This document shows positions 45,208 to 54,382 of a stretch of 64,000 nt of DNA, in pieces. The notes beneath the pieces are model-generated. The model did not search any database and was not told the origin of the DNA. It saw nothing but the letters and a program-made list of their open reading frames with translations. The number at the start of each line of letters is the position of its first letter. Within the stretch, counting starts at the first letter, position 1. The stretch covers positions 248,001 through 312,000 of the forward strand of contig NZ_JACLAW010000003.1 in the NCBI RefSeq assembly GCF_014230315.1, given 5' to 3'. Origin of the DNA: Novosphingobium flavum. Lineage in GTDB: Bacteria; Pseudomonadota; Alphaproteobacteria; Sphingomonadales; Sphingomonadaceae. Position numbers and translations under genes: made by a program.

Positions 45208-46818
45208 TCAGGAAAGCGCTTCGGCGATCAGCTGGCGGGTATTGGTCACGCCGTAGAGCGCAATGAAGCTGCCCATGCGCGGCCCCTGGCTGGAACCCAG
45301 CAGGGTCTCGTAAAGCGCCTTGAACCAGTCGCGCAGCTGCTCGAAGCCGAAGTGCGGGTCCTTGCCGATCTCGTAGACGAGGTTCTGCAGTTCCTCGGCC
45401 GTGGCCGCCTCGTCCATCGCCGCCAGTTCCTCGTCCAGCGCGGCCAGCGCGGCGGCCTCGTTCGCTTCGGGCTTGCGGCGCTGGAGCGTGGGCGCGATGA
45501 AATCGCGGTTGTAGGCCAGAGCCTTGCCGACCAGCCCGTCCAGAGCCGGGTGGGCCGCCGGATCGGCATTCTCGACATAGTTGCCAAGGTAGGACCAGAC
45601 CTGCTCGCGCGTCGCCTGGGCGCCGAGCACGCCGACGAGGTTGAGCAGCAGGCCATAGGTCACCGGCAGGCTCTCGCCCTCGCCCGCAGCCCCACCCTGA
45701 TCTTGGCCATTGGTGCGCAGCAGGTGCCAGACCGGGTTGCCGAGCTGCTGCTCGACCGGCTGGCCCGGGATCTTCTCGCGGAACTGCCAGTATTCGTCGA
45801 CCGCGCGGGGAATGATCCCCACATGCAGCTGCTTGGCGCTCTTGGGCTCGCGGAACAGGTAGAAGCCGAGGCTTTCCTCGCTGCCATAGGTCAGCCACTG
45901 CTCGATGGTCAGCCCGTTGCCCTTGGACTTGGAGATCTTCTCGCCCTTCTCGTCGAGGAAGAGTTCGTAGATCAGCCCTTCCGGCCGCTGCCCGCCCAGC
46001 ACCCGCGCGATCCGGCCGGACTGCGTGACGCTGTCGGTCAGGTCCTTGCCGCACATCTCGTAGTCGACCCCGAGCGCGACCCAGCGCATCGCCCAGTCGA
46101 CCTTCCACTGCAGCTTGGACTTGCCGCCAAGGATCGACTGCTCGACCATCTCGCCGCAGTCCTCGAAGCGCACGATCCCGGAGTCGGCATCGATCACCTC
46201 GATCGGCACCTGCAGGACCTGCCCGGTCTTGGCCGAAATCGGCAGGACCGGCGAATAGGTCTGCCGCCGCTCCTCGCGCAGGGTCGGCAGCATGATGTCC
46301 ATGATCGCCTGATAGTTGACGAGGACGTTCTTCAGCGCATCATCGAACCCGCCCGCATTGTAGCGGTCCGAGGCGGCGACGAATTCATAATCGAACCCGA
46401 AGCGGTCGAGGAATTCGCGGAGCATCGCGTTGTTGTGATGGGCAAAGCTCTCGTAACGCTCGAACGGGTCGGGCACCCGGCTCAGCGGATGGCCGATGTG
46501 AGCGGCCAGCAGGCCCTGGTTCGGCACGTTGTCCGGTACCTTGCGCAGGCCGTCCATGTCGTCGGAAAAGGCCACGAGTCGGGTCGGCGCCCCGGTCAGC
46601 GCTTCATAGGCGCGGCGCACCAAGGTCGTACGCAGGACCTCCTGAAACGTCCCGATGTGAGGCAGGCCCGAGGGGCCGTAGCCGGTCTCGAACAGCACCG
46701 GGCCGTCTTTCCGGCCATCCGGGTAGCGCTTGAGGAGCTTGCGCGCCTCCTCGAAAGGCCATGCCTTTGAGACCTTTGCGGCGGCGAGCACGTCGGGGCG
46801 TTCGAGCGTATCAGTCAT
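45208..46818 (-). CDS. lysK: Lysyl-tRNA synthetase, class I
   Basis: 536 residues from the ATG at 46818. It is the class I, not class II, enzyme: HIGH-type PHIGTFQEVLRTTLVRRA, KMSKS-type GEKISKSKGNGLTIEQWLTY, and the typical FSDDMDGLRKVPDNVPNQ and ALGVDYEMCGKDLTDSV. It charges tRNA-Lys. Class I LysRS is found in archaea, spirochaetes and alphaproteobacteria, which supports the taxonomic placement. No class II gene is visible here. Confidence 0.97.
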   Translation of the reverse strand: MTDTLERPDVLAAAKVSKAWPFEEARKLLKRYPDGRKDGPVLFETGYGPSGLPHIGTFQEVLRTTLVRRAYEALTGAPTRLVAFSDDMDGLRKVPDNVPNQGLLAAHIGHPLSRVPDPFERYESFAHHNNAMLREFLDRFGFDYEFVAASDRYNAGGFDDALKNVLVNYQAIMDIMLPTLREERRQTYSPVLPISAKTGQVLQVPIEVIDADSGIVRFEDCGEMVEQSILGGKSKLQWKVDWAMRWVALGVDYEMCGKDLTDSVTQSGRIARVLGGQRPEGLIYELFLDEKGEKISKSKGNGLTIEQWLTYGSEESLGFYLFREPKSAKQLHVGIIPRAVDEYWQFREKIPGQPVEQQLGNPVWHLLRTNGQDQGGAAGEGESLPVTYGLLLNLVGVLGAQATREQVWSYLGNYVENADPAAHPALDGLVGKALAYNRDFIAPTLQRRKPEANEAAALAALDEELAAMDEAATAEELQNLVYEIGKDPHFGFEQLRDWFKALYETLLGSSQGPRMGSFIALYGVTNTRQLIAEALS

Positions 46819-46910
46819 GCCCAGCCCTTCGCGCAAGGCGGGCCGTGGCGCAAGCCCTCGCTTCATCGCATTTTTGGGGAACCGGACCGAAAGTTAAGGC
46901 ATTCTGTCGT

Positions 46911-46951
46911 GCATGAGGCTCGCCCCGTCCTCTCCACAGGGGCCCTCATGC
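46911..46951 (+). promoter_or_regulatory. Structured leader hairpin before a 52-residue gene
   Basis: An 8-base perfect outer stem (GCATGAGG at 46911 with CCTCATGC at 46944) encloses a CCCC/GGGG inner stem. The ribosome site GGAGGA begins 4 bases after the hairpin, with the ATG at 46968. The structure sits where it could influence ribosome access or transcript stability. Confidence 0.5.
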
Positions 46952-46967
46952 GTTGGAGGAGTTGCAC

Positions 46968-47126
46968 ATGAGCCTATCCTCTCAGGGCCATTCCCGGCCC
47001 GATCGCTGGCTTGAACCGCGTCAGCCGCTCGATCCCGTCATGCGCCGCCTGACCTATGGCCGCATCCAGCCGATGGATGAAGTCCGCGGTCCATCGGTCT
47101 GGAGCCGCCTGTTCCACTGGGCATAA
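46968..47126 (+). CDS. Small protein of 52 residues, unknown function
   Basis: A complete short gene: GGAGGA 7 bases upstream, an ATG, 52 codons, TAA, then a strong terminator six bases later. The protein is basic and Trp/Arg/Pro-rich (PDRWLEPRQPLDPVMRRLTY, then GRIQPMDEVRGPSVWSRLFH). No signal peptide or membrane helix. The flanking hairpin and terminator imply a dedicated transcript of about 250 bases. I do not recognise a named family, but the layout supports a real gene. Confidence 0.75.
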   Translation: MSLSSQGHSRPDRWLEPRQPLDPVMRRLTYGRIQPMDEVRGPSVWSRLFHWA

Positions 47127-47132
47127 GTTAAC

Positions 47133-47165
47133 GGCCCGGCCGCCCACGCGGCCGGGCCTTGTTTA
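47133..47165 (+). terminator. Rho-independent terminator after the 52-residue gene
   Basis: An 11-base perfect GC stem (47133-47143 with 47148-47158) and a 4-base loop are followed by TTGTTT. It separates the small gene from the helicase gene downstream. Confidence 0.93.
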
Positions 47166-47196
47166 CTTTACGTTCCCCCCGCGCCATCTGGAGGCG

Positions 47197-49926
47197 ATGG
47201 ACGCGCTCACCCTCCCGGCCCTCCACGCCAGCCACGGCGGATCGTGGCTGCGCGAAGGCACGGCGACGCGCGCCGTGGGCAAGGGCGAGGCGATCACCGC
47301 CGCCGCCGATACCCCGCTGTTGCTGCTCAATGCCCCGCTCGTCGCCAGCCGCCTCGGCTATCCCGACCTCTCGGGCCTCGACCTGCTCGAACTCTTCGCC
47401 TTCGTCCACCCGGCCCGGTTCATGGTCCCCACGCCCAAGGGCCTGGCCCATGCGCTGGGGCTGGCCGAGCCGCAAGACGATGGCGCTGTACCTGCCCTGC
47501 TCCAGCAGGCCGCAGGCAGCTTGCTGGCCACTTGCAGCAGCGATGCATGGGCGGAGCGCGAGGGGGCATGGACCCAGCTGCAGACCCTCACCCGTCTGCG
47601 CTGGCCCTGGGCCACGCTGCTTTCCGGACAGCTACGGCGCCCGGAAACGGCCGAGCGCTGGCTGTTCGCGCGCCTGCCCGAATGGGACGAAACCGCCGAG
47701 CGTCCCCAGCCCGCACAGGTCGACCTGACAGACGCCGAAGTAACCGAGCGCCTCGCCGGGCTCACTGGAAACGAAGCGGAAAACCGCCCGACCCAGCGCG
47801 ACTATGCCCGCGCCGCCGCCCGCATCTTCGCTCCCCGCCGGCGCGAAGGCACCCCGCACCTGCTGCTCTCGCAAGCCGGCACCGGCATCGGCAAGACCCT
47901 GGGCTATCTCGCCGGCGCCTCGCTCTGGGCTCAGAAAAGCGGCGGCACGGTCTGGGTCTCGACCTATACCAAGGCCCTCCAGCGCCAGCTCCGCCGCGAA
48001 AGCCGCCGCGCCTGGCCTCAGACCCGGCCCGATGGCAGCCAGCCGGTCGTGGTCCGCAAGGGCCGGGAAAACTACCTCTGCCTGCTCAACCTCGAGGATG
48101 CGCTGCAAGGCGGTTTCAACGGCCGCGCCGCGATCATGGCCCAGCTGGTCGCGCGCTGGGCAGGCTATTCGCAGGACGGCGACATGATCGGCGGCGACCT
48201 GCCCGGCTGGCTCGGCACCCTGTTCCGCCAGCGCGGCATAGCGGCCCTGACCGACCGGCGCGGCGAATGCGTCTATGCCGGCTGCCCGCATTATCGGAAG
48301 TGCTTCATCGAGCGCGCCGCCCGGGCCAGCGCCGACGCCGACCTCGTGATCGCCAATCACGCGCTCGTCATGGTCAATGCTGCGCGGGGGCGCGACCATG
48401 CCCTGCGCCCGACCCGGATCGTCTTCGACGAAGGCCACCACGTGTTCGAGGCGGCCGATTCCACCTTCGCCGCCGAACTGACCGGGAGCGAAGCGATCGA
48501 GCTGCGCCGCTGGGTGATAGGCCCGGAACGTGGCTCCAAGGGCCGGCGCCGCGGCCTCTCCGCGCGGCTTGCCGATGTTGCCAGCTACGACGAGGCCGGC
48601 GGCAAGGCGATCGCAGCCGCGCGCGAAGCGGCCGAGGCCCTGCCCTCCGACGGTTGGCTTCAGCGCTTGGCCGAAGGCGCGCCCTCCGGCCCGATCGAAG
48701 ACCTCCTCGCGGGCGTGCGCAGCCTCGTCTACGCCCGCGACGAGAGCGGGGGGCAGGAAGCGGGCTATGGGCTGGAAACGGAAGCAGCCCAGCTGCCCGG
48801 CGAATTCGTCGAACTGGCCGCGCAGGCCCAGGCCGCACTCGCCGCGCTACGCCAGCCGCTCCACCGCCTCAGCGCCCGGCTCGAAGCGATCCTCGCCGAC
48901 CCGCCCGACTGGCTCGACCCGCAAGGCCGCGCCCGGATCGAGGGCGCGCGTCATTCGCTCGGCTGGCGGATTGACCTGATCTCGGCATGGGAAGCCCTGC
49001 TCCAACGGCTTGGCGGCCCAGCCGACCCTGAATTCGTCGACTGGCTGGCGCTCGACCGCTCCGACGCGCGCGAATTCGACGTCGGCCTGCATCGCCATTA
49101 CCTTGACCCGATGAAGCCCTTCGCCGCCACCGTGCTCGAACCGGCGCACGGGGTGATGCTGACAAGCGCCACGCTGAAAGACCGCACCGGAGCGGACGGG
49201 GACGACTGGGACTCCGCGATCGCCCGATCGGGCGCGGCCCACGTCGCTGTCTCACCCGAACTCGCCAGTGCGGACAGCCCGTTCGACTATGCCGCACAGG
49301 CGGAAGTGCTGATCGTAACCGACGTGCCCAAGGGCGATCTGCCCGCGCTGGCCGCCGCTTATGGCCGGTTGATTGAGGCGGCGGGCGGCGGCGCGCTCGG
49401 CCTGTTCACCGCGATCCGGCGGCTGCGCGCAGTTTACGGCCGGATCGCGGACCGGCTCGCGCGCGGCGGCCTGCCGCTCTATGCCCAGCACGTCGACCCG
49501 ATCGACACCGGCACCCTGGTCGACATATTCCGCGACGATCACCGCTCGAGCCTGCTCGGCACCGATGCCCTGCGCGACGGGGTCGACGTGCCCGGCCATT
49601 CTCTGCGGCTGGTGGTGATGGAGCAGGTGCCCTGGCCCAAGCCCTCGATCCTCCACCGCGCCCGGCGCGCCGCCGGCGGCGGGACCGCGCATGACAACCG
49701 GATCATCCGCGCAAGGCTTGCCCAGGCTTTCGGCCGCCTGATCCGCAGCAAGGACGACCACGGGCATTTCGTCGTTCTCTCACCCGCATTTCCCAGCCGC
49801 CTGCTCAGCGCGTTCCCGCCCGGGACGCCGATCCACCGCCTGACGCTGGATGAGGCTTTACAACGCATCGCCGGAAGTGTTCCTGCGGAGCGAACCGAAT
49901 CCCTGCCACACGACCGAGCCGAATGA
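47197..49926 (+). CDS. DinG/XPD-type superfamily 2 DNA helicase
   Basis: 909 residues from the ATG at 47197, with GGAGG upstream. Walker A is in LLSQAGTGIGKTLGYLAGAS, the DEAH-type box is FDEGHHVFEAA, and a cysteine cluster for an Fe-S site is in RRGECVYAGCPHYRKCFIER. Motif VI-like residues are in RARLAQAFGRLIRSKDDHGH. It should unwind DNA 5' to 3' in repair or R-loop removal. The N-terminal 200 residues are an extension not seen in DinG itself. sixA overlaps its end by 4 bases. Confidence 0.9.
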   Translation: MDALTLPALHASHGGSWLREGTATRAVGKGEAITAAADTPLLLLNAPLVASRLGYPDLSGLDLLELFAFVHPARFMVPTPKGLAHALGLAEPQDDGAVPALLQQAAGSLLATCSSDAWAEREGAWTQLQTLTRLRWPWATLLSGQLRRPETAERWLFARLPEWDETAERPQPAQVDLTDAEVTERLAGLTGNEAENRPTQRDYARAAARIFAPRRREGTPHLLLSQAGTGIGKTLGYLAGASLWAQKSGGTVWVSTYTKALQRQLRRESRRAWPQTRPDGSQPVVVRKGRENYLCLLNLEDALQGGFNGRAAIMAQLVARWAGYSQDGDMIGGDLPGWLGTLFRQRGIAALTDRRGECVYAGCPHYRKCFIERAARASADADLVIANHALVMVNAARGRDHALRPTRIVFDEGHHVFEAADSTFAAELTGSEAIELRRWVIGPERGSKGRRRGLSARLADVASYDEAGGKAIAAAREAAEALPSDGWLQRLAEGAPSGPIEDLLAGVRSLVYARDESGGQEAGYGLETEAAQLPGEFVELAAQAQAALAALRQPLHRLSARLEAILADPPDWLDPQGRARIEGARHSLGWRIDLISAWEALLQRLGGPADPEFVDWLALDRSDAREFDVGLHRHYLDPMKPFAATVLEPAHGVMLTSATLKDRTGADGDDWDSAIARSGAAHVAVSPELASADSPFDYAAQAEVLIVTDVPKGDLPALAAAYGRLIEAAGGGALGLFTAIRRLRAVYGRIADRLARGGLPLYAQHVDPIDTGTLVDIFRDDHRSSLLGTDALRDGVDVPGHSLRLVVMEQVPWPKPSILHRARRAAGGGTAHDNRIIRARLAQAFGRLIRSKDDHGHFVVLSPAFPSRLLSAFPPGTPIHRLTLDEALQRIAGSVPAERTESLPHDRAE

Positions 49927-50471
49927 AGCTTCTGGGCCTTTTCCGCCACGCCAAGTCCGACTGGCACGATGCCCGTGCACGCGACTTCGATCGTCCGCTC
50001 AACGAACGCGGCACCAAGGGGGCTGCCGTAATGGGCCGCCACATCCTGGAGCATGGCGTACCGTGGCAGCGCGCGCTCGCCTCTCCGGCAGTGCGTTCGG
50101 CGCAGACGATCGAACTGGCCGAGGCCGCGACCGGCATGACCATGCCGATCGAATGGGACCGGCGGATCTACCTCGCCAGCTCGGCCACCCTCGCCGATGT
50201 CCTGCGCGACCAGCCGGACCGGTACGACAGGCTGATCATGGTCGGCCACAATCCCGGGCTGGAAGACCTGATCTTCGACCTCGTGCCCGAGGACGGCTCA
50301 AGCCCGCTGCGCGAGATGGTCGAGGTAAAGTTCCCCACGGCGACCTTCGCCGTGCTGGAGCTGGATATCGATAGCTGGGCCGACCTGCATGACGGCTGCG
50401 CGCGGCTGGTTCACCTGATGCGCCCGCGGGATCTCGACCCCGATCTCGGACCGCAACTGATCGAGGATTGA
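49923..50471 (+). CDS. sixA: SixA-type phosphohistidine phosphatase
   Basis: 182 residues in an ATGA overlap with the helicase gene. The histidine-phosphatase core reads LGLFRHAKSDWHDARARDFD (catalytic RH), SPAVRSAQTIELAE, and VGHNPGLEDL with the second catalytic His. SixA removes phosphate from histidine phosphotransfer proteins such as the nitrogen-PTS proteins in Escherichia coli. The natural target here is unknown. It ends 5 bases before the convergent merR gene. Confidence 0.88.
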   Translation: MKLLGLFRHAKSDWHDARARDFDRPLNERGTKGAAVMGRHILEHGVPWQRALASPAVRSAQTIELAEAATGMTMPIEWDRRIYLASSATLADVLRDQPDRYDRLIMVGHNPGLEDLIFDLVPEDGSSPLREMVEVKFPTATFAVLELDIDSWADLHDGCARLVHLMRPRDLDPDLGPQLIED

Positions 50472-50476
50472 TCCGC

Positions 50477-50911
50477 TCAGCCGAGCGCCGCGCCGAGCCG
50501 ATTGCGCAAGGCGCGCAGGCGGTCCACCAGTTCGGATGAAGCCGGACCGGTAGAAGGAATAGGCGGCGTGGCTGCTTCCGCGCCGACAGGCGCCTTTTCG
50601 CCACCCTTGCCCTGCAACGCCAGCCGTGCGCCGCGCAGGGTATAGCCCTCACGGTGCACCAGCCGATCGATCCGCTCGACCAGCGCGATGTCGTCCGGAC
50701 GGTAATAGCGCCGCCCGCCGCTGCGCTTGAGCGGGCGGAGCATCGGGAACTGCTCTTCCCAATAGCGCAGGACGTGCTGGCGAATGCCGAGGGCGGCCGC
50801 CACTTCGCCGATCGTCCGCAGGGCGTCAGGCGCCTTCCCGTCGGCGAACACCGGCCGTTCGATATGATCCGGACCGTCGGAAAAGAGCGTCGGATTGTCC
50901 GGCCCGGTCAA
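50477..50911 (-). CDS. MerR-family transcriptional regulator
   Basis: 144 residues with a TTG start at 50911. The winged helix-turn-helix is typical: LRTIGEVAAALGIRQHVLRY, then WEEQFPMLRPLKRSGGRRYY and RPDDIALVERIDRLVHREGY. The short C-terminal part lacks the usual long dimer helix and Cys ligands, so it does not look like a metal sensor. This form is the standard last gene after ihfA in many alphaproteobacteria. It follows ihfA by 13 bases. Confidence 0.9.
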   Translation of the reverse strand: MTGPDNPTLFSDGPDHIERPVFADGKAPDALRTIGEVAAALGIRQHVLRYWEEQFPMLRPLKRSGGRRYYRPDDIALVERIDRLVHREGYTLRGARLALQGKGGEKAPVGAEAATPPIPSTGPASSELVDRLRALRNRLGAALG

Positions 50912-50924
50912 GCGCAGCGCCCCA

Positions 50925-51221
50925 TCATGCCCCGGCGATGTGGTCCTTGAGCATCTGGCTGGCGCGGAAGGTCAGCACGCGGCGCGGCGTGATCGGCACT
51001 TCCACCCCGGTCTTCGGATTGCGCCCGACCCGCTCGGTCTTGTCGCGCAGCAGAAAGGTTCCGAATCCGGAAATCTTCACATTCTCACCATCGGCAAGCG
51101 CTTCGCACATGCGGGCCAGAATGGATTCCACCAGTGTGAGTGAATCGGCTCGTGAAAAGCCCAGCTTGCGATTGATCGCATCGGCCAGATCGGCGCGCGT
51201 AAGCGTAGACATGGAGCGCAT
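50925..51221 (-). CDS. ihfA: Integration host factor alpha subunit
   Basis: 98 residues from the ATG at 51221, which has AAAGGGGC 5 bases upstream; the ATG at 51212 lacks a site. The histone-like fold is clear: [39 protein letters not shown] and the DNA-binding arm [20 protein letters not shown] with the minor-groove Pro. IHF bends DNA in recombination, replication and transcription. It stands between fabH and merR. Confidence 0.95.
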   Translation of the reverse strand: MRSMSTLTRADLADAINRKLGFSRADSLTLVESILARMCEALADGENVKISGFGTFLLRDKTERVGRNPKTGVEVPITPRRVLTFRASQMLKDHIAGA

Positions 51222-51365
51222 CAAAGCCCCTTTCCCCCCAAGAAACAAGTTAGACCCGAATCCCGGTAACCAAATTAGCCGCGTCTAATCAAAACGCAAC
51301 TAATTGCTTGCGGACAAACGACAAAGGCCAGCGCCCCAAAAAAACACAACCCTGGATGGGCCCGG

Positions 51366-52337
51366 TCAGATCCGCAGCAGGCTCGCGCCCCAGGTGAAGC
51401 CGCCGCCCATGGCCTCGAGCATGACTAGGTCGCCCGGCTTGATCCGCCCGTCGCGCATGGCGACGTCGAGCGCGAGCGGGACGGAGGCGGCCGAGGTGTT
51501 GGCATGGCGATCGACGGTGATGATCACCTTTTCGATCGGCAGGCCGAGCTTTTTCGCCGTGCCGTCGAGGATGCGCTTGTTGGCCTGGTGCGGGACCACC
51601 CAGTCAAGCTCGGCAGCGGGAATTTCCGCGACTTCGAGCACTTCGCGCAGCACGTCGGCCAGGTTGGTGACCGCGTGCTTGAAGACTTCCTTGCCCTTCA
51701 TGCGCAGCTTGCCGACCGTTCCGGTCGACGAGGCGCCGCCATCGGTGTGCAGCAAGCCGTTATGCGCGCCGTCGGCATGTAGGCGGGTTGCCAGAACGCC
51801 GGGGGCGGCCGGGTCGTCGCTCTCGCGCGCCTCGAGCACCACGGCACCGGCACCGTCGCCGAACAGAACGCAGGTCGTGCGATCGTCCCAGTCGAGCAGG
51901 CGGCTCATGGTTTCGGCACCGATCACCAGCGCGCGCCGCGCCATGCCCGAGCGCAACATCGAGTCCGCGACGCCCAGCCCGTAAAGGAAACCGGAGCAGA
52001 CCGCGCCGACATCGAAGGCAATCCCGCCATTGCAGCCCAGCGCCGTCTGGACGAGCGTGGCCGTGGCCGGAAAAGTCTGGTCGGGCGTGCAGGTGGCCAG
52101 CACGATCAGGTCGATCGAGGCCGGCTCGATCCCTGCGGATTCGATCGCCGCGCGCGCCGCGGCGATCGCGAGAGTCGAGGTGGTTTCGCCCTCACCCGCG
52201 ATGTGGCGCTGGGTGATGCCGGTGCGCTCGACGATCCACTCGTTGCTCGTGTCGACCATCCGCGCCATCTCGTCGTTCGTGACGATGCGGGCGGGCAGTG
52301 CGGAGCCGGTGCCGATCAGCACCGAACGGCGGGTCAT
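51366..52337 (-). CDS. fabH: 3-oxoacyl-[acyl-carrier-protein] synthase III
   Basis: 323 residues. Catalytic Cys is in [18 protein letters not shown], His in [17 protein letters not shown] and Asn in [19 protein letters not shown]. It condenses acetyl-CoA with malonyl-ACP to start fatty-acid synthesis. The start overlaps the plsX stop by one base, so the two are coupled. A weak terminator-like sequence and the ihfA promoter region fill the 144-base gap downstream. Confidence 0.97.
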   Translation of the reverse strand: MTRRSVLIGTGSALPARIVTNDEMARMVDTSNEWIVERTGITQRHIAGEGETTSTLAIAAARAAIESAGIEPASIDLIVLATCTPDQTFPATATLVQTALGCNGGIAFDVGAVCSGFLYGLGVADSMLRSGMARRALVIGAETMSRLLDWDDRTTCVLFGDGAGAVVLEARESDDPAAPGVLATRLHADGAHNGLLHTDGGASSTGTVGKLRMKGKEVFKHAVTNLADVLREVLEVAEIPAAELDWVVPHQANKRILDGTAKKLGLPIEKVIITVDRHANTSAASVPLALDVAMRDGRIKPGDLVMLEAMGGGFTWGASLLRI

Positions 52338-53413
52338 CAGGCGGCTCCTTCGCCCTTGGCGCGGGCGCTGCGGTTGGTCTGGCGCAGGCTGTCGGCCCCG
52401 ACGCGGGCAAGGTCGGCGGCGATGCGGGTGGTCAGGTCATCCTCGAGCAGGCGGGCCGCCACCGCGACGGCATTGGCCACGCCGAGCGCATTGGCGCTGC
52501 CATGGCTCTTCACCACCACGCCGTTGAGGCCGAGGAAGACCGCGCCGTTGTGATTGTTGGGATCGAGGTGATGCTTGAGCAGCTCGGTCGCGGGGCGCGA
52601 GATCAGGAAGCCGATCTTTGAACGCAGCGACGAGGCGAACGAGCGGCGCAGCAGGTCGGCGACGAAACGGGCCGTGCCTTCGACCGCCTTGAGCGCGATG
52701 TTGCCGGAAAAACCGTCCGTCACCACGACATCGACATTGCCGCGATTGATCTTGTCGGCCTCGGTGAAGCCCTCGAAACTCATCGCCAGTTCGTCGGCGG
52801 CGTGCTTGAGGTCATTGGCCGCGACGCGCAAGACATCGGTGCCCTTGATCTCTTCGGTACCGATGTTGAGCAAGCGGACGCGCGGGCTTTCGAGCCCGGT
52901 GACGATCCGCGAATAGGCCGCGCCCATGATCGCGAATTGCACGAGGTTGCGGGCGTCGCACTCGGTATTGGCGCCGAGATCGAGCATGACGAGATCGTTT
53001 TCGCCCAGCGTTGGCAGCAGGGCGGCCAACGCGGGACGATCAATTCCCGGCAGGGTGCGCAGGGCGAGCTTGCTGATCGCCATCAGGGCGCCGGTATTGC
53101 CGGCGCTGACCGCGGCACCGGCATGGCCGGCCTTCACCGCGTTCACCGCCATGCCCATGGAAGTGGACTTGGCGCGGCGCAGGGCCTGGCTCGGCTTGTC
53201 CTCGCCGCTGATCGTATCAGGGGCGTGGAGAATTTCCGAAGCGGCGCGCAGGTTGGGATGATTCTCGAGCGCGGCCTTGATCTGCTCCTCGTCCCCGACA
53301 AGCAGGAACTTGAAGCGATCGTGGCGACGGCGCGCGAGCGCGGCCCCTTCGACCATCACGCGCACGCCCACGTCACCGCCCATCGCATCGACGGCGATAC
53401 GCGGCAGGCTCAT
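52337..53413 (-). CDS. plsX: Phosphate acyltransferase PlsX
   Basis: 358 residues from an ATG with GAGGGG upstream, beginning [20 protein letters not shown]. Other landmarks are [50 protein letters not shown] and [20 protein letters not shown]. It makes acyl-phosphate from acyl-ACP for phospholipid synthesis. Standard partner of rpmF upstream and fabH downstream. Confidence 0.97.
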   Translation of the reverse strand: MSLPRIAVDAMGGDVGVRVMVEGAALARRRHDRFKFLLVGDEEQIKAALENHPNLRAASEILHAPDTISGEDKPSQALRRAKSTSMGMAVNAVKAGHAGAAVSAGNTGALMAISKLALRTLPGIDRPALAALLPTLGENDLVMLDLGANTECDARNLVQFAIMGAAYSRIVTGLESPRVRLLNIGTEEIKGTDVLRVAANDLKHAADELAMSFEGFTEADKINRGNVDVVVTDGFSGNIALKAVEGTARFVADLLRRSFASSLRSKIGFLISRPATELLKHHLDPNNHNGAVFLGLNGVVVKSHGSANALGVANAVAVAARLLEDDLTTRIAADLARVGADSLRQTNRSARAKGEGAA

Positions 53414-53438
53414 CCCCTCAACCCCGCTTCAAATCGGC

Positions 53439-53618
53439 TCAGAGGCCGACAGCGATGATCTCGCGCCCGTTATAGTGGCCGCAGCTGGGGCACAGGTTGT
53501 GCGGGCGCTTCAGTTCGCCGCAGTTCGAGCACTCATGAAACGCCTCGGCCTGCAGAGCGTCATGGCTGCGGCGCATACCCCGGCGGGACGGGGAAGTTTT
53601 TCTCTTGGGGACAGCCAT
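53439..53618 (-). CDS. rpmF: 50S ribosomal protein L32
   Basis: 59 residues: [20 protein letters not shown], then the zinc-type cysteines in [20 protein letters not shown], which are present in pairs. Starts the rpmF-plsX-fabH set, with 25 bases to plsX. It is too short for many gene finders but unmistakable. Confidence 0.96.
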   Translation of the reverse strand: MAVPKRKTSPSRRGMRRSHDALQAEAFHECSNCGELKRPHNLCPSCGHYNGREIIAVGL

Positions 53619-53698
53619 TTCGGCACCTGTTCCTGCAAATGAAATGTAAGGTCTATGACCCGACCCGAACTGTTTGGCCCGGGGAGAGCGAAGGCGCG

Positions 53699-53726
53699 CC
53701 TATAGCGATTTTATCGTGCGTTGCAA
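53699..53726 (-). promoter_or_regulatory. Candidate promoter of the rpmF-plsX-fabH set
   Basis: Reading the minus strand, TTGCAA (53726-53721) and TATAGG (53704-53699) are 16 bases apart, a fair match to sigma-70-type boxes. The predicted start would leave a leader of about 75 bases before rpmF. No experimental support. Confidence 0.45.
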
Positions 53727-53774
53727 GCATCGGGAGGCTAGCAATCGCAGCGAAATCACCGAGGGGGAAATTCC

Positions 53775-54167
53775 ATGCTGCTTCAGACCACCCTGTGCCT
53801 TGCCGCTGCCGCCGCCATCATCAATTTCTGGCTGGGTCAGCGCGTGGGCCAGTTGCGCCATCGGCACAAGGTTTCGATCGGCACGGGCGGCAACGACATG
53901 ATCGAACGGCGGATGCGCGCCCAGCTCAACTTCGCCGAGAACGTGCCGCTGGTACTGATCCTGATCGGCCTGATCGAGATGACCGGCAAGGGCGGCGCCT
54001 GGCTGGCGCCGATCGGCGCGATCTTCATGTTCGGCCGGGTGCTGCACGGGCTCGGCATGGACGGCGGATCGCTCGAGAAAGGCCGGATGATCGGGACCAT
54101 GACCACCTTCCTGATCGCGATCGGACTGGCCGTGGTGGCCGTGCTGATCGCCGTGGGCCTGATGTAA
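53775..54167 (+). CDS. MAPEG-family membrane protein
   Basis: 130 residues with four hydrophobic segments. The family pattern is visible in LGQRVGQLRHRHKVSIGTGG, then MIERRMRAQLNFAENVPLVL (the RxxxxNxxE-type stretch) and FMFGRVLHGLGM. MAPEG members are glutathione transferases or peroxidases of the membrane. It is divergent from rpmF across a 156-base gap. Substrate unknown. Confidence 0.9.
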   Translation: MLLQTTLCLAAAAAIINFWLGQRVGQLRHRHKVSIGTGGNDMIERRMRAQLNFAENVPLVLILIGLIEMTGKGGAWLAPIGAIFMFGRVLHGLGMDGGSLEKGRMIGTMTTFLIAIGLAVVAVLIAVGLM

Positions 54168-54183
54168 GGTGCGATCCTGGGCG

Positions 54184-54207
54184 CAGGGTGACACGACTGT
54201 CACCCTG
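54184..54207. repeat. Inverted repeat GGGTGACA type
   Basis: Perfect arms CAGGGTGACA and TGTCACCCTG around CGAC, in the gap between two convergent genes. GGGTGACAC recurs at 54267-54275 inside a second weaker dyad. The downstream stretch is T-rich, so the first could be a terminator, but paired sites also suggest a protein-binding site. Confidence 0.6.
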
Positions 54208-54382
54208 ATTGCGCCGCTTTCGCCAAATTTGTTCTTTGTTTTCAATAATCCGACGACAAGGTGGAAGGGTGACACTTGTCCGACCCGATTGGCGTGACCG
54301 ACGGTTCAAATAACCGGTCCGAACGGCCCGCGGGACAAGGCTGACAGGCTGCGCGGATGTAGGACAGCGATTTCCTCGCCCG

